Source: Saccharomycopsis fibuligera x Saccharomycopsis cf. fibuligera (taxonomy: Eukaryota > Ascomycota > Saccharomycetes > Ascoideales > Saccharomycopsidaceae). Taken from it: a stretch of DNA of 64,000 nucleotides. The translations under genes and the position numbers were made by a program. The stretch lies in the NCBI GenBank assembly GCA_001936135.1, contig CP012812.1, positions 1,674,001 through 1,738,000 of the forward strand. Direction: 5' to 3'. The notes beneath the pieces were generated by a model. The model was not told where the DNA came from. It worked only from the letters and a program-made list of their open reading frames with translations, and searched no databases. This document shows positions 10,753 to 22,043 of the stretch, piece by piece. Numbering within the stretch: position 1 is the stretch's first letter; each line of letters begins with the position of its first letter.

Positions 10753-13700
10753 CTACAAATTATCTATAATACAATGGCAATTACAATCCGGCACCGGACA
10801 AACAGAATGATTAGAAAACCAATCATCTGCATGCTTAGCATGCATCCCATGATTACAATTCAAACAAAAACTGCCCCAATCTCTGAAAAATTCCTCATTT
10901 TTTAATATCCCTTTAGCATCGGTATATGTACTGCTGCTGTATTGAATTGGCGCACCAAGAGAATATAGGCAAATTGAACATTTCGGCAATGAAGCACCAC
11001 ACACGCAAGTCACAGTAGATTTATCTTTATTGTTTTGTCCAGCAATGACTCCTCCAGCAGTAGCCCCAGCAGCATTACCATTGCCGGAAGCATTTGCCTC
11101 CGCGGCAGCAGCATTAGCTGCCTTTTGAGCTGCTGTTGCTGCTGCTGCCGACTGTGCTTTGTTGCGATTGGAAAATTGACCACCTCTAATATTCTTTTTG
11201 CCCTTTGTATTGGTATCGTCGCCATCACCATCAGCACCGTGAGGTTTGCGATTATGTAGCAAATGAGAAATATCTCTGTCGCATTGAATGCACTTTAAAT
11301 ATAATTGGCGCTGCTTTTTAGGCAAAAAAAATGGAGTGTTCAAGTTGCTTAAGTTGTTGTTTGTTAAGGTATTGTCTAAAGGAAGATTTCCATTACCGTT
11401 GACATTACCGTTGCCATTGTTGTTAGTGCTATCGGAAAACAAACTGCTAGTACTGTTTGCTGCTGCACTGTTGCCAATTATACTAGATTTAGTGCTACTA
11501 TTGTCATCAAAGAAAAAATCTTGCATGCTGTTGGGAAGTGATGGATCAGCACTGTTAGCGCCTCTTGGTTCAGAGACGTTAATACTGCCGATATTGTTGT
11601 TACCAGCGACTCCACCTGAAGCTCCACCTACCTTGTTGACATACAAATAATTTTTGGAAAGTTTTCTTCTTGCAATATCAAACTTGGCTCTAATTTTGAA
11701 TAATTTCCAACTGTTAAGCAAATCACAATACGATCCTATCCAACTATCTGCCCTAAAATCGTCAAAAAACCTAGGCACTGCGAATGCACTAATGAGCGCC
11801 ACAGTTTGAATGTCTGCATATCTGTCATTATAAGATTGAAGCAATGACAATCCTTTTTTCGTTAACCCAGTCAACATGATTCCTTCTGGGTTACCAGCCT
11901 TAATGGCATCTTTAGTAACATTTCTCAAATATTCAGTCAATTTGTCATCAGGTAAAAACTTAAGAGCAATTAAGAGTTTTTCCTTCAAGGCAAGAGATTG
12001 TTCTTCAAGAACATCTTGCCAGTTTCTATCTGTTAAATAAGCAAAAATTGCTCTTAAGTACGGTGAAGGTAAAGTTCTTGCTAATCTACGACACTGCTCT
12101 TTCCAAAGTGGCTCACCGGCAACAACGGCTGAACTGTTATCATAGTAATTGTAAACCGATGATTCATTGTCATCAATGGTCACTTTCTCCATGTTTCTAT
12201 TATAGAAGCCCATCATGGCAGCAGCAATTATCCGTAAGTCTGAAAAACTATTGTAACCTTCTTGCACAGAATCTCTAGGTTCATCAGGCACTGAACTCAA
12301 TATTTCAATGGCTCGAAGCACGTCATTTTGGAAAACACAAAGTCCTGCTGCCTTCTCGTAATATTTGAGTTTAATCAATTTTTGAATTTTTGCGTCAAAT
12401 TCCTTATTGGTGATGAACCATCCACAACTGAAAAGACAATATTTTCGTTGAGTTGGTTTAGCAGTCTTGGTGTTAATGGTGGAGACATACGCTTGACCGG
12501 GTTTATGCACTAGTGACAAAATTTTATCCAAAGTGGCTAGAAAGGCCTTTTCTGGCTTCTTCGTTTTTGATTCTCTGAAAAAAGTAGCCACGTTGACTCT
12601 ACGTTTTTCATTTTTTAAAACTTCCGAAATCCCATCCCAAATATTGTATATGCCTTCGAAGCTAATATTTAACCCATTTTGCACAGTTAAATATTTGAGA
12701 CAATTTTGATTTGAATAATAAAGCCATTTCCAGCATATCCGAAGTTGTTCATAGTTACTATTCAAATAACTATCATCCATGATATACTTCTTGTTGAATT
12801 GAGAAAATAATTCACTATTTTGATACAAATCAGTCAAGTTGTAATTGTTGAGAGCTCGTTTGTACATCACGGTAGCAATATCATTGAGCAAAACCTCATA
12901 GGCGGGTTTCATAATTAGCGCTGCAAGATTAGGTAGCCCATCTTCAGTCTTATCATCATCGGTACCTTGGTCATCGTCATCATTTGCTTCTTCATCATCA
13001 TCCTCTTCCTCTTCATCAACCACGTCTAAATCTTCATCGTAACTTGACCTTTTTTCACTCTCGAGAATACTTTCATTGCCTTTTGCCGTTACTTTGCCAA
13101 CTCCATCTAGTTTTGATAAATCAGACTTCTTTGTAATATTTGCCTTTTTTGATGGCGATATTAATTCCTTATTACCACCATGGCTATTCTCCTCCAGCAG
13201 CAGCAATCCCAGTCCTACTGGTCTTGTTGTTTCCGCAGATGGACGCGTTGCTTCTTCGAGAAACAACCGATTACCCAGTCCTACCACCACGGAATTGAAA
13301 TTGTTAAATTTAATCGCTGAATCACCATCAACAATAGGAAATTTGGCAACTTTCCCGGACAGCTTCAACACCACCATTGAGCCATAGTAGTTGTCATTGC
13401 TACTTTTGCAATAATCGAAAGATAACATTCGGCCAACATCAGTTATATCTTTAGCCTTGCTAACAAATAATGAGTCAATATTATGAAATTCGTTATCACT
13501 GTTAACATTGGCATATGAATCATGTGGCTGAAGCACCTCGTAACCAAATGACCAACGTTTTAATAAACTGTTGGCCTTTGTCGGATGAAGTAAAGTGGTA
13601 ACTTCATTATAGTTCCAAGGTGAAAACCGGTAACACGGTACAACGTTTTTCTTTATGTATGGCTCATCATTAAAAATATTACTTAATTCAATAACAGGAT

Positions 13701-14559
13701 TGGCTAGCTTACCAACGCTGCTAGTAGCACTTTGATTATCATCGCTTATATCACCACCGGCAGTTCCAGCTGATGATATGCCATTTTTCACCAAGTATCG
13801 CCTGTCCCAAATGGCAATCTTGCCGTTCTTGTCATTGCTTACCGAGGAAAAGAAAAAATCTGAGAATGGGCCCACGTCGAGATAATTAGTATATGATGTA
13901 GGTATTGAATATATTGCTGATGATTTGCTGCTACTGCTTCCCTTTGCCGCTCCTAAGCCACTAGATGGCATTCTTAAGTCGATTTCTTTTAAACCAGTAG
14001 AGGTCCCCGCCAAAAGATTGAATGGTTCTCTGGGGATAAATTTTAATGAATTGATATGATCATTATTCAAATAACTGCGATAGTTTCTGCTCATGGTTGG
14101 GTTATCGTACACATGCACACCATGATGATTCTTAATTCTTTCCAAGCCGACAGCAAGCACATCGCCGGTGTTGAAAGCTAAGCAGGTGCTTACTCTAGAA
14201 TGATTGGTCTTAAGTACTATCACATCATCAGTATCAGGATTGGTAATGTCGAATATATGGGGATGTTTGTTATTAGCGGCCACAAGGCCGAAATGTTTGG
14301 GAGAGTAATCGACACAGTTTATGTCAAGCATAAATGAGCGGAGATTAAGCTCCTTGACTTCCTGTAGTTATAAAGTTAGTATTTCGAGAGCAATACTTTA
14401 GTGTTTGACTTGTACAAGTGCTTAGTGCTGTCTGATAATACATACTGGAGAATCACCAGTGGTAGAATACAAGTTGACATGTTTGCAATTGGCACCAATG
14501 GAGACAAAATATTGCTGATCAAGTGAGCTCCACGCATGGGCCGTCACTATTGAGGCCAT
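10753..14559 (-). CDS. SEA4: SEACIT/GATOR-type complex subunit Sea4 (MIOS homologue), spliced
   Basis: WD40-plus-RING protein of the vacuole-associated SEA complex (GATOR2 side), regulating TORC1 and autophagy. Exon 1 is 14446-14559 (38 codons, beginning MASIVTAHAWSS). The intron is 14362-14445 and exon 2 is 10753-14361; phase is 0. The spliced product is about 1240 residues. The N-terminus is a WD40 propeller (MLDINCVDYSPKHFGLVAAN, later IWDRRYL). An acidic stretch lies near 13000, then a long helical solenoid, and the C-terminus is a zinc-binding RING-like region with CIQCDRD, CSICLYSLGAP, FCLNCNHGMHAKH and CPVPDCNCHC. The Cys/His pattern and overall order match MIOS/Sea4. Gene order PKC1-SEA4-RTG3 as in S. 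cerevisiae YBL105C-104C-103C supports it. Low-complexity Asn/Gly/Ala segments precede the RING region. Exon 1 supplies the first WD strand, missing if the downstream ATG at 14331 is used. Confidence 0.92.
14362..14445 (-). other. spliceosomal intron of SEA4
   Basis: 84-nt intron on the minus strand: 5' splice site GTATGT (14440-14445), branch sequence TACTAAC (14375-14381), 3' splice site ACAG ending at 14362. Removing it fuses an exon of exactly 114 nt in frame to the long reading frame. All three signals are exact yeast consensus. Confidence 0.9.
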
Positions 14560-14880
14560 TGTTGAACTGTTAAACTACTGAAGAGCCGGTCTTCGCACTG
14601 GCTTTTGTTGAGCTATGACAGATAGTGATAGACAGTTGATTGGCCGATGATGGCCCAGCGCTTTGTTAGTTTTAAATTTTTGGCGGTTTGGCGATAATAT
14701 TCCAGAGTGTGCGGGATTTACTATATGCGCTACGGATACCATAATCAACTGCTAAATGGACATGACAAACACTAAGTTTCAGCACAAAAGCGATAGAAGG
14801 GGAGTAGGCTACTGAGAATCAAGTTTTAAGACAGAAAACAATCATTAGAACGATAACAAGTAACGTTGAAAGCAAAGATA

Positions 14881-14913
<33 letters not shown>

Positions 14914-15251
14914 AAAGCATACATAATACAGAAAAGAAGAGGAAAATGGAGAAACAAAGAACTAACAAAAAGAGCATAATTTCAAATAATGAAGAGAGCA
15001 AAAAGAAGACAAGAAACAAAAAAAAAGGGCGTAAGCTGTATGTGATAAGTAATGTAGAATCAATAATAAAAACGTGACTAAATAAAAAAAGCTGATAATA
15101 GTGAAAACCAAATGTATGTGGAAGAAATAGAGTTTAGTATAATGTAATAAGAAACATAATCGTGGAATACAAAGAAACGAAAAGTATTAAAAACAAATCA
15201 AACATAAATAATAAAAAAAAAAAAAAAGAAATAGTTCTCATTCAAAAAGTT
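14560..15251. other. SEA4 promoter and RTG3 3' region
   Basis: Intergenic between the SEA4 start and the RTG3 stop, both on the minus strand. Contains a (GA)n microsatellite at about 14889-14914 and A-rich sequence near the RTG3 end. Nothing else is recognised. Confidence 0.5.
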
Positions 15252-16805
15252 TCACTGGGCATAAGCAAACCCGCTATTGTTACCATTGCTGTTATCATTA
15301 CCATTATTGTTCGCTTGACTTTCATTCCCCAAACTATTAATCTGACTAGAAAAACTGTTCAAAAAATTTGGATCCTGCAACAAATTTACATCAAGCTGTT
15401 TCAACTCATTAATTTTTTGTATAATTGCTTCACGTCGTTGTACTTGACGTTCAATTACGGTGTGTAAAGAATTAACATAATCCACCGTCTTAGATAGCGT
15501 TGTTGCCTTATTTGGTTTTATTTCCTTACCATTTTCATCATAAAGAAGCATTAATGGTGGTACTAACTTGCTCAAATCTTTAATACGATCCTTGATGTGA
15601 TCTCTGCGTTTCCGTTCCACTGCATTATGGAACTCTCTGCGCCGTCTAAGTTTTTCCTCTTTACTAAGAGGCTGTTTAGGTAGTGAATGAACATTATTAC
15701 TAGGAGACCGTATCATTGGGGTTAGCGAGTTTCCTCCGCCAACGTTACTAGTATTGACGCTGCTTGGTCCGTTTCCTATGGAGATTGCAGTTGCCGCTGG
15801 AGAATTAAGTGAGCCATACTGGTCAAAAGATTCACTATAAGATGAGGGAGACAAAGGTACGCGATTTCTTGGGATATTGGTGCCAAAGTATCCGTTTTGT
15901 ACTGGCGGCGGCGAAAGAGCGTTATTGTTATTGTTGGAAAAACTGTTGTTGATATTCATACTGGTCGGGCCACCAATATTACGAGGGATGTTATTTTCGT
16001 GGAGATTGGTTGGAATTGCAGCAGCGAAGGACAATTTGAGTGACTGATTTCTAACATTGGGGGAAAAGTACTGGTTGTTGAGCATGTCAGATAAATTGTT
16101 GGCATTGCCAATGCTATTTCTATGATACGAGATTGTTATACCGGCGTTGTTATCAGTATTATTATTATTGCTGTTTGCAGTACTATTATTTATTTTTTGT
16201 GTATTGCTATTATTATTAGTATCACCATTGTTGGATTGAATGAAATTGACAGTTGTGTCTGGAGTTTCCACATTCGCAGTGACGTTCCCACCGACATCAC
16301 CCAGAGTGTTATTCAAAGTGTTGACATCCAAGTTGCCAAACCCGTAGTCGGCACCAAAATTCTCTAAACCATTGATATCAAAATTGAAGTTCTGGAAGTT
16401 GTTGTTATTACTACTATTACTGTTATTATTATTATTAATGATATGATTGTTACTATTATTAGCATTATACCCAAGATTATGAATATTATCATTGTTGTTA
16501 AAATTAGCATTATCATTTGCAAAGTTATTATTAATACCAATGTCAGGGTGCGGCACAAAGCTATTGAACTGACCACTATCTCCGATAACTGGGGCGTCCA
16601 TCCCATCAATATTCATATCCATATGCTCCCCGACAAGTTTGAATAAGTCAATGTTGTCATTGGGGTTGATATTGACATTATTTGGTGGAACGTTGTTGCC
16701 ATCGGGAAGCGGGTGGGAAGATGAAGGAGACGCAATGTTGGGAAAAGGGGCCCCATGGCGAGCGCTGGAGCCTTCAAAAGACTCAAAATTAATGAAGTCG
16801 TCCAT
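15252..16805 (-). CDS. RTG3: bHLH transcription factor of the retrograde pathway (Rtg3)
   Basis: 517-residue bHLH protein. Rtg3 with Rtg1 activates genes such as CIT2 when mitochondria are impaired, binding GTCAC-type R boxes; it is held in the cytoplasm when glutamine is plentiful. The first 370 residues are extremely Asn-rich and low complexity with an acidic start (MDDFINFESFEG), consistent with an activation domain. The basic-helix-loop-helix is at about 381-465: basic stretch KLRRRREFHNAVERKRRDHI, loop around LLYDENGKEIKPNKAT, helix 2 TVDYVNSLHTVIERQ, followed by a short leucine-zipper-like helix. The long loop is typical of Rtg3. Its position beside SEA4 matches S. cerevisiae YBL103C. 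An Asn/Gly tail closes the protein. Confidence 0.93.
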   Translation of the reverse strand: MDDFINFESFEGSSARHGAPFPNIASPSSSHPLPDGNNVPPNNVNINPNDNIDLFKLVGEHMDMNIDGMDAPVIGDSGQFNSFVPHPDIGINNNFANDNANFNNNDNIHNLGYNANNSNNHIINNNNNSNSSNNNNFQNFNFDINGLENFGADYGFGNLDVNTLNNTLGDVGGNVTANVETPDTTVNFIQSNNGDTNNNSNTQKINNSTANSNNNNTDNNAGITISYHRNSIGNANNLSDMLNNQYFSPNVRNQSLKLSFAAAIPTNLHENNIPRNIGGPTSMNINNSFSNNNNNALSPPPVQNGYFGTNIPRNRVPLSPSSYSESFDQYGSLNSPAATAISIGNGPSSVNTSNVGGGNSLTPMIRSPSNNVHSLPKQPLSKEEKLRRRREFHNAVERKRRDHIKDRIKDLSKLVPPLMLLYDENGKEIKPNKATTLSKTVDYVNSLHTVIERQVQRREAIIQKINELKQLDVNLLQDPNFLNSFSSQINSLGNESQANNNGNDNSNGNNSGFAYAQ

Positions 16806-17548
16806 GAATAGGTGGAAGTGTGTATTGTTTGATTGAATTTAGTGCTAATGACGTCTATATAAAGTGGGATGTGGTTCTTGTAGGAGTGTTTGCTGAGATA
16901 GTATAAATGAATATGGTCTAGTGGCGATGACGTCCGTTCCCTGCACAGTATATTTTTGCTTCCTGTTCCATCGCCAACTTCTGCTTCTGCTTCTGCTTTT
17001 ATTTTCTGTTCTGTTCTAATTTGTTTTTTCTTATTTTGATTTCGCTAATACTGGGGGACAACCACAAATTTCTATATACACATCTTATTATCTAAGATAT
17101 TAGTAACACTTTTTCATGATGATACATACGTCAACACACATTATTATACGACATTATGCATTGTATCATTCTCAGTGTCCTTACACCAACCACCAAGGTA
17201 TATACGCTGCGATAGTCAGATAGTCCACCAGGGCCAAAATAAAGACTTGATAATTGTCATTTCTGATATAGTCATTGACAGACAAACTTCTTCAATAAAT
17301 CGACAACAGTGTCCATAGTGCGCAATGATATGCTAATCAAGCTGCCACTGCTAGCGGCTGGCTGCTGTCTCGTTATGTGCCCGAAGCAACTTTTGGTTTT
17401 CGTTTTCTCTCAAACAAGCCAAAGAAGGAGATCACTATGGATGGTAATCCATCAACAGAGACAGACCCACAGCTGAACTATTACACCCAACGGCCAATTG
17501 AACTAAGTCATACACTAATCTATCACTCTAGACAACTTATTCTCTACA
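16806..17548. promoter_or_regulatory. divergent RTG3/HNT1 promoter region
   Basis: 743 bp between divergent start codons. A TATATAAAG box lies at about 16856-16864, some 50 bp upstream of RTG3, immediately beside TGACGTC (16849-16855). A second TGACGTC is at 16928-16934. These are partial matches to the ATF/CREB palindrome TGACGTCA; their use is only a guess. A pyrimidine-rich tract with CTTCTG repeats lies near 16980-17010. Confidence 0.35.
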
Positions 17549-18149
17549 ATGTCCCATCTTCAAGCATCTTGTATCTTCTGCAAAATCATCAAGGGTATGT
17601 ACTCTGCTAAGCTAATGTCTTAGACTTAAAGTTACTCCTCAACCGCATGGTTGCTGAATTACCCAATTACTTTATCAAAGCTTTCCATACTTTCCGAAAT
17701 GCAATTAACCACAATTTTACTAACTGACTCGTTTATTAGGCGAAATCCCATCTTTCAAACTTTTTGAGACTAATACTGCTTACTCCTTCTTGGACATCCA
17801 ACCAACCACTGAAGGACATGCCCTCATCATCCCAAAATACCACGGTGCTAAGCTCCACAATGTCCCTGATGAATTCTTAGCTGATGTCTTGCCAATCACA
17901 AAGAAACTCGCTAAACTTTTTGAAGTGGATCATGAAGAAGGCCCAGAAGGTAATGGCTACAACCTTTTGCAAAATAATGGCAGAATTGCTCACCAGGTGG
18001 TTGATCATGTTCATTTCCATTTCATTCCAAAGAAAGATAAGGATACTGGTTTGGTTGTTGGCTGGCCATCCCAAGACACCGACTTTGACAAGTTGGGTGC
18101 TCTTCACAAGTCGTTGCAAGACAAATTGCAGAGCTTGGAAAAGTTATAA
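17549..18149 (+). CDS. HNT1: HIT-family adenosine 5'-monophosphoramidase Hnt1, spliced
   Basis: Histidine-triad nucleotide hydrolase that cleaves adenosine 5'-monophosphoramidate. Exon 1 is 17549-17594 (MSHLQASCIFCKIIK plus one base), exon 2 is 17740-18149; the product is 151 residues, close to the usual Hnt1 length. The HIT signature HVHFHFIPK sits near residue 105, after GYNLLQNNGRIAHQ. The conserved start CIFCKIIKGEIPSFKLFE is seen only after splicing. Hnt1 of S. cerevisiae also has one intron near its start. Confidence 0.95.
17595..17739 (+). other. spliceosomal intron of HNT1
   Basis: 145-nt intron with 5' site GTATGT at 17595, branch TACTAAC at about 17719-17725 and 3' site TTAG ending at 17739. 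Phase 1 insertion in the conserved Gly codon after CKIIK. Confidence 0.93.
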
Positions 18150-21100
18150 TAAGCTGCTTTAGGTTTATTTATATAATAATGTCCAGATTAGATTTATAAG
18201 AGACTCGAATCCTAAATAACGTATCAAAATTGTTCTATCTAATGCGTGCTGTAGATTTACGAAATTCTTAGAATAGGACTTACTTAAAATGTTTTTAAAG
18301 TTGATAATATCTATGAGTTTCCATTATGCAAATGAATGGGGAAAAAAACACGCTGCTTAACAAAACACTCTATTTTCTAAATCTTGCGAGTGCACTATCT
18401 GACGAAATATTACTTTTTTTCCCATTTGTTTCGATTTATATACTAGCTTTTTCTAACTAGGACTTGTGTCACGTTCTATTCCTGTCTGTATCTCTCATAG
18501 TGTACACTGACAACCAAAAAATGTCCACCCTTTTAAGTGAAGTGGAATGAGAGCTTTGTAGAACCAACCTTGCATACCAATGTATCACGGTGTACCCACT
18601 TGTAAGCTTTGCTCTTCTGAAATATTTTAGAGAAAATATCACAACTTGCTTTCAGTGAACAGTAGGAGGCGACATACTGCAAGAGGTTCACTCATCAAAG
18701 CAGGGCATCCACTGGTCAGCAGTACTGAATAAACTCATTACTTCTCTAAAAATCCAATTAGGTCTAAGTTTAATTCAATAAACTTGGATTCCACATAACT
18801 TTGATCCTCATATACAACGACAACGGCAACAGGAGTTATTTCACGTACGCTCAAGAATCAAAATGCCAAAGGTTTTCTAAAAAAAATCCTTAGATAGCTT
18901 AATGAAAAAGCTATAAAATTGAGTGTCTTATAATGGATAAGCTCCGCTGATGCGCGCTTCCTGCCTCTTGCTGTAAACTAAGATTGTGCTTTTTTGGCTT
19001 AAATATCCAATATGCGCCACTGCCAACATATGCCGCCAATCAATCAATAAATATAATTACCATAAACAATGATTTCAATAGAAGGGGAATAAATTTACTA
19101 GCTAATTTTGCTCTTCTCTTGCAAAAGAAATCAACTTAACATCCAGTTGTAATATTTTCAAAAGAGAGAAAACGCTTATTTACTGGTAACCATGCCCCAT
19201 TGGAGAATGGCATCCAATAATAGCAGTAGCATCAATCAGTTCGGTCAAATCAATATCATCTATTTAGTCTACCACTAATAATATGAAAGAAAATTATTTT
19301 GATGGTCGCACGTATTAGTTTAATTGATAAGATGAGGCTATTAAGATATTCGTTCTGAATACAGTATCCAAGTTTAGTTGTGTCTTCGGTTTCTTATTCC
19401 CACGACCTCTTCCAGCATATTCACACCGAGCCTATTCTCAAAAAGGATATTCGTTGGATTCCACCAGCAATATCTGCTTCCATGTAATAAGCGATTCAAG
19501 TAATAAGTATTGGTAAACTCATCCTTATTGTTGCAAATGCTAAGGTGGAAAGTATCTGATTTGCAAAAAAGGCTCATAAGAGATTTTAGTAAAGTATGAG
19601 TGCAAACTGAGTATCGTTTTTTCATCCGAACATTCTTCTTCGCTTCCCATAATTCTCCTGGTGTTGGCACCAACAGAAGAGCAAATAGCTATAAAGAAGG
19701 TAGAATAAGTACTGCTGAAATACTGCAGTGTACAATGTACAAAAACAAGAAAATTGAGTTAATCGAGCTATTTGGTGGTCATTGAACTTTCTAAGGCCAA
19801 AGTGCACAATGCATATCTCATTTAAGTATTCACTGGTAATTTCAGGCACTTGCACTACCGTTGGAACTACATTTATTGAAGCATCTCTGACAAGACTGGC
19901 CAATTGTTTCTTATCAATATCATTTTTTGCTGTCCTGGTTTGTTTATAAAAGACCAAAAGGAACCATGTTTTTGTTTTTTAATAGTTGATGACTATGACT
20001 TTTCCTCTTATTTTATCTCTTTTTTTTTCTCTTTATTTTCTAAGATTTTTAATCCGCAGCAGGGCCAACAAGAGCACACGAGACCCAAGACAAGCTAACA
20101 AAAGGGCCAAGAGAGTTAAAAGCAGCCAAAGTCAATATTTGGCTGTTGTAAACTAAAGGATCGTGTATTACTGTCAGTAATGGCACAAGTGGGCAATTAT
20201 TGTCACCAACTTCTTAGCTCCGGAACCTAACAGCGTTTAAGAAAACATTGTTCGAACTCAAAAACCACAGAAAGCAAAAAGCTGACCTGCAATGAGACAG
20301 AAGGAAATACCTTGAGGATTCTCAATGTGTTCTCTAATATAATATCAAAAAAAAGACACAAATTGCAAAATTGAAAAAAAAAAATTGACAAAAATAACCA
20401 AGAGAAAGCACATAAATAACAAGACTAACAAATAGAATAGACAGAAATAAAATTAATGAAAATGAAAAAAAAGGATGGGCCTGCTCTCCTATCTCGGTCT
20501 TCACAGCAGCATTGGAAAAATTGGTCAAAAGGTCTTTCAATTGGTATTTTTCTGATTTGAGTCCTTTTGAGCTTGTAGAGTGGCTATTACCTGTTGGTAA
20601 ATGTTGAGGCTCTTCAGGCGTGCTTTAAGCCCCACTTTGAAGATTAGTGAGTGTAAGAGCATGCCTTATTTTGTCAACTGGGTTGAACAAAGTTGTCCTT
20701 TCTCCATTATTTCTTAACAACTCATTGATTTTGAGAGGTTCTTGGATTAAAGAAAAACTGCTAGAGCCATATTTTGCAACTTGTGACTGTGCAACATTCT
20801 GACCAGCCTAGTTAGTCAAAATAGGAAACATTTTCCATTAGCTAGTGAGTTTTATGATCGTGTTTTTTGTGGGGCTTGTTTCCACCGGCCTATTAACTGC
20901 AAACTCATGCACACAAGTGTTAGATTTGAGTAAGATTATAGCATACAAATTCTCTATTAGAAGTCTGAGAGATAGAAAAGATATATTACTAATATTCGAG
21001 CAGTATACTTATATACTTTGCCAAATTATGGATAATAAGCAATATGTCCAAAAAAAAAAATGGGATTCGCTTAGTGGTAATGGTGGGGAAGCGAGTAAAG

Positions 21101-22043
21101 GCCAAAACACGAGAATTGTAGAGAATATTGGCATAGGTTTAGAAACAGGTGTTCTAGCTCCTGGTAGCCATATAAAAACTGATGGCTTGTGACATACATA
21201 AGCGAAAAAATATTAATAATAGAAAAGCAAATTGAAAAAAATACGCAAAGTTGCACTTTACCAGCTATATAGTAACTTTTTATCCCAAAAAGTATGTCCT
21301 AAGTGCTTCAAGCTACTATAGCTAAATAAAAGTTCTTATTCCTTTTGATAATAGATTTGCCAAGAAATTTTCCCTTACTATTTCAAACTGTGACTTGTAT
21401 TGCTTTGGTATATTATGTCAATTTATTTATAGTGTAGTAGAGAAGTCGCCTGCAATAGTGGTTTTGTAAGAAAAAAGAATTGCAAATTTAAGTGCTATTA
21501 TTTGGGCTACAAAATATGGGTATAAGTTTTCTTGCCGAACAATAAAACGGTACTATGCTTTGCCTCACACATGACTAACCTGAAATGTGTATAAGCAAAA
21601 TGATCTGCTATTTGCTGCCCTGCATATAATTTGAATAGTTTGAACAACCTGAGATATATTAAAAGTCAGCAGAAAAAAATAACTCAGATACGAACTGCAA
21701 TTTTAAAAGCGACTCAACCGCTGTGCACAGTCTCCTGTAATGCATGTTGAGATTTGTAGTGGTGAACTTTGTGCATATGTTACAACCCAAACAGAAGCAG
21801 GAATATGCGAATAACTGCTACTACCTGCATGTCTTGACATGTGGCGGGTTACATGACTTGCAATCAAGTACACTAGCCACACCTGGTGACAGTGGCAGTT
21901 GCAGTGACAAAGGAGTCAGTTTTCCTTTCTCTGATTTCATTTTGACTGATTTCTGTACGCAACATAAATAAATAGACAGCTGTCCAACGGTTTCTTTTTC
22001 GGCTGAATTTTTCTAACATTACCTTTTAAATTTAAATCTCACC
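18150..22043. other. 3.9-kb gene-poor region
   Basis: No reading frame here shows a recognisable domain. Short open frames exist (for example 19374-19673 and 19622-19957 on the minus strand, 20854-21192 on the plus strand) but lack compositional bias of coding sequence or known motifs. No tRNA B-box, snoRNA box pair or LTR terminus was recognised. It is by far the longest gap in the host-gene half, so a structural RNA, a decayed gene or a specialised chromosomal site is possible. Confidence 0.45.
20854..21192 (+). CDS. doubtful small ORF with hydrophobic N-terminus
   Basis: 112 codons from an ATG at 20854. The first 17 residues (MIVFFVGLVSTGLLTAN) look like a signal peptide or membrane anchor; the rest is mixed and ends with a Gly/Ser/Lys-rich tail. 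No family is recognised, and an A-run inside suggests it may be chance. Listed only because it is the most protein-like frame of the gene-poor region. Confidence 0.15.
   Translation: MIVFFVGLVSTGLLTANSCTQVLDLSKIIAYKFSIRSLRDRKDILLIFEQYTYILCQIMDNKQYVQKKKWDSLSGNGGEASKGQNTRIVENIGIGLETGVLAPGSHIKTDGL

Noticed and set aside
14331-14331. ATG at 14331 as the SEA4 start
   Set aside because: The spliced first exon gives a better WD40 start with exact intron signals.
17790-18149. HNT1 read as a single-exon gene
   Set aside because: That frame starts at TTG and lacks the conserved N-terminal CIFCKI segment, which an upstream exon with consensus splice sites supplies.
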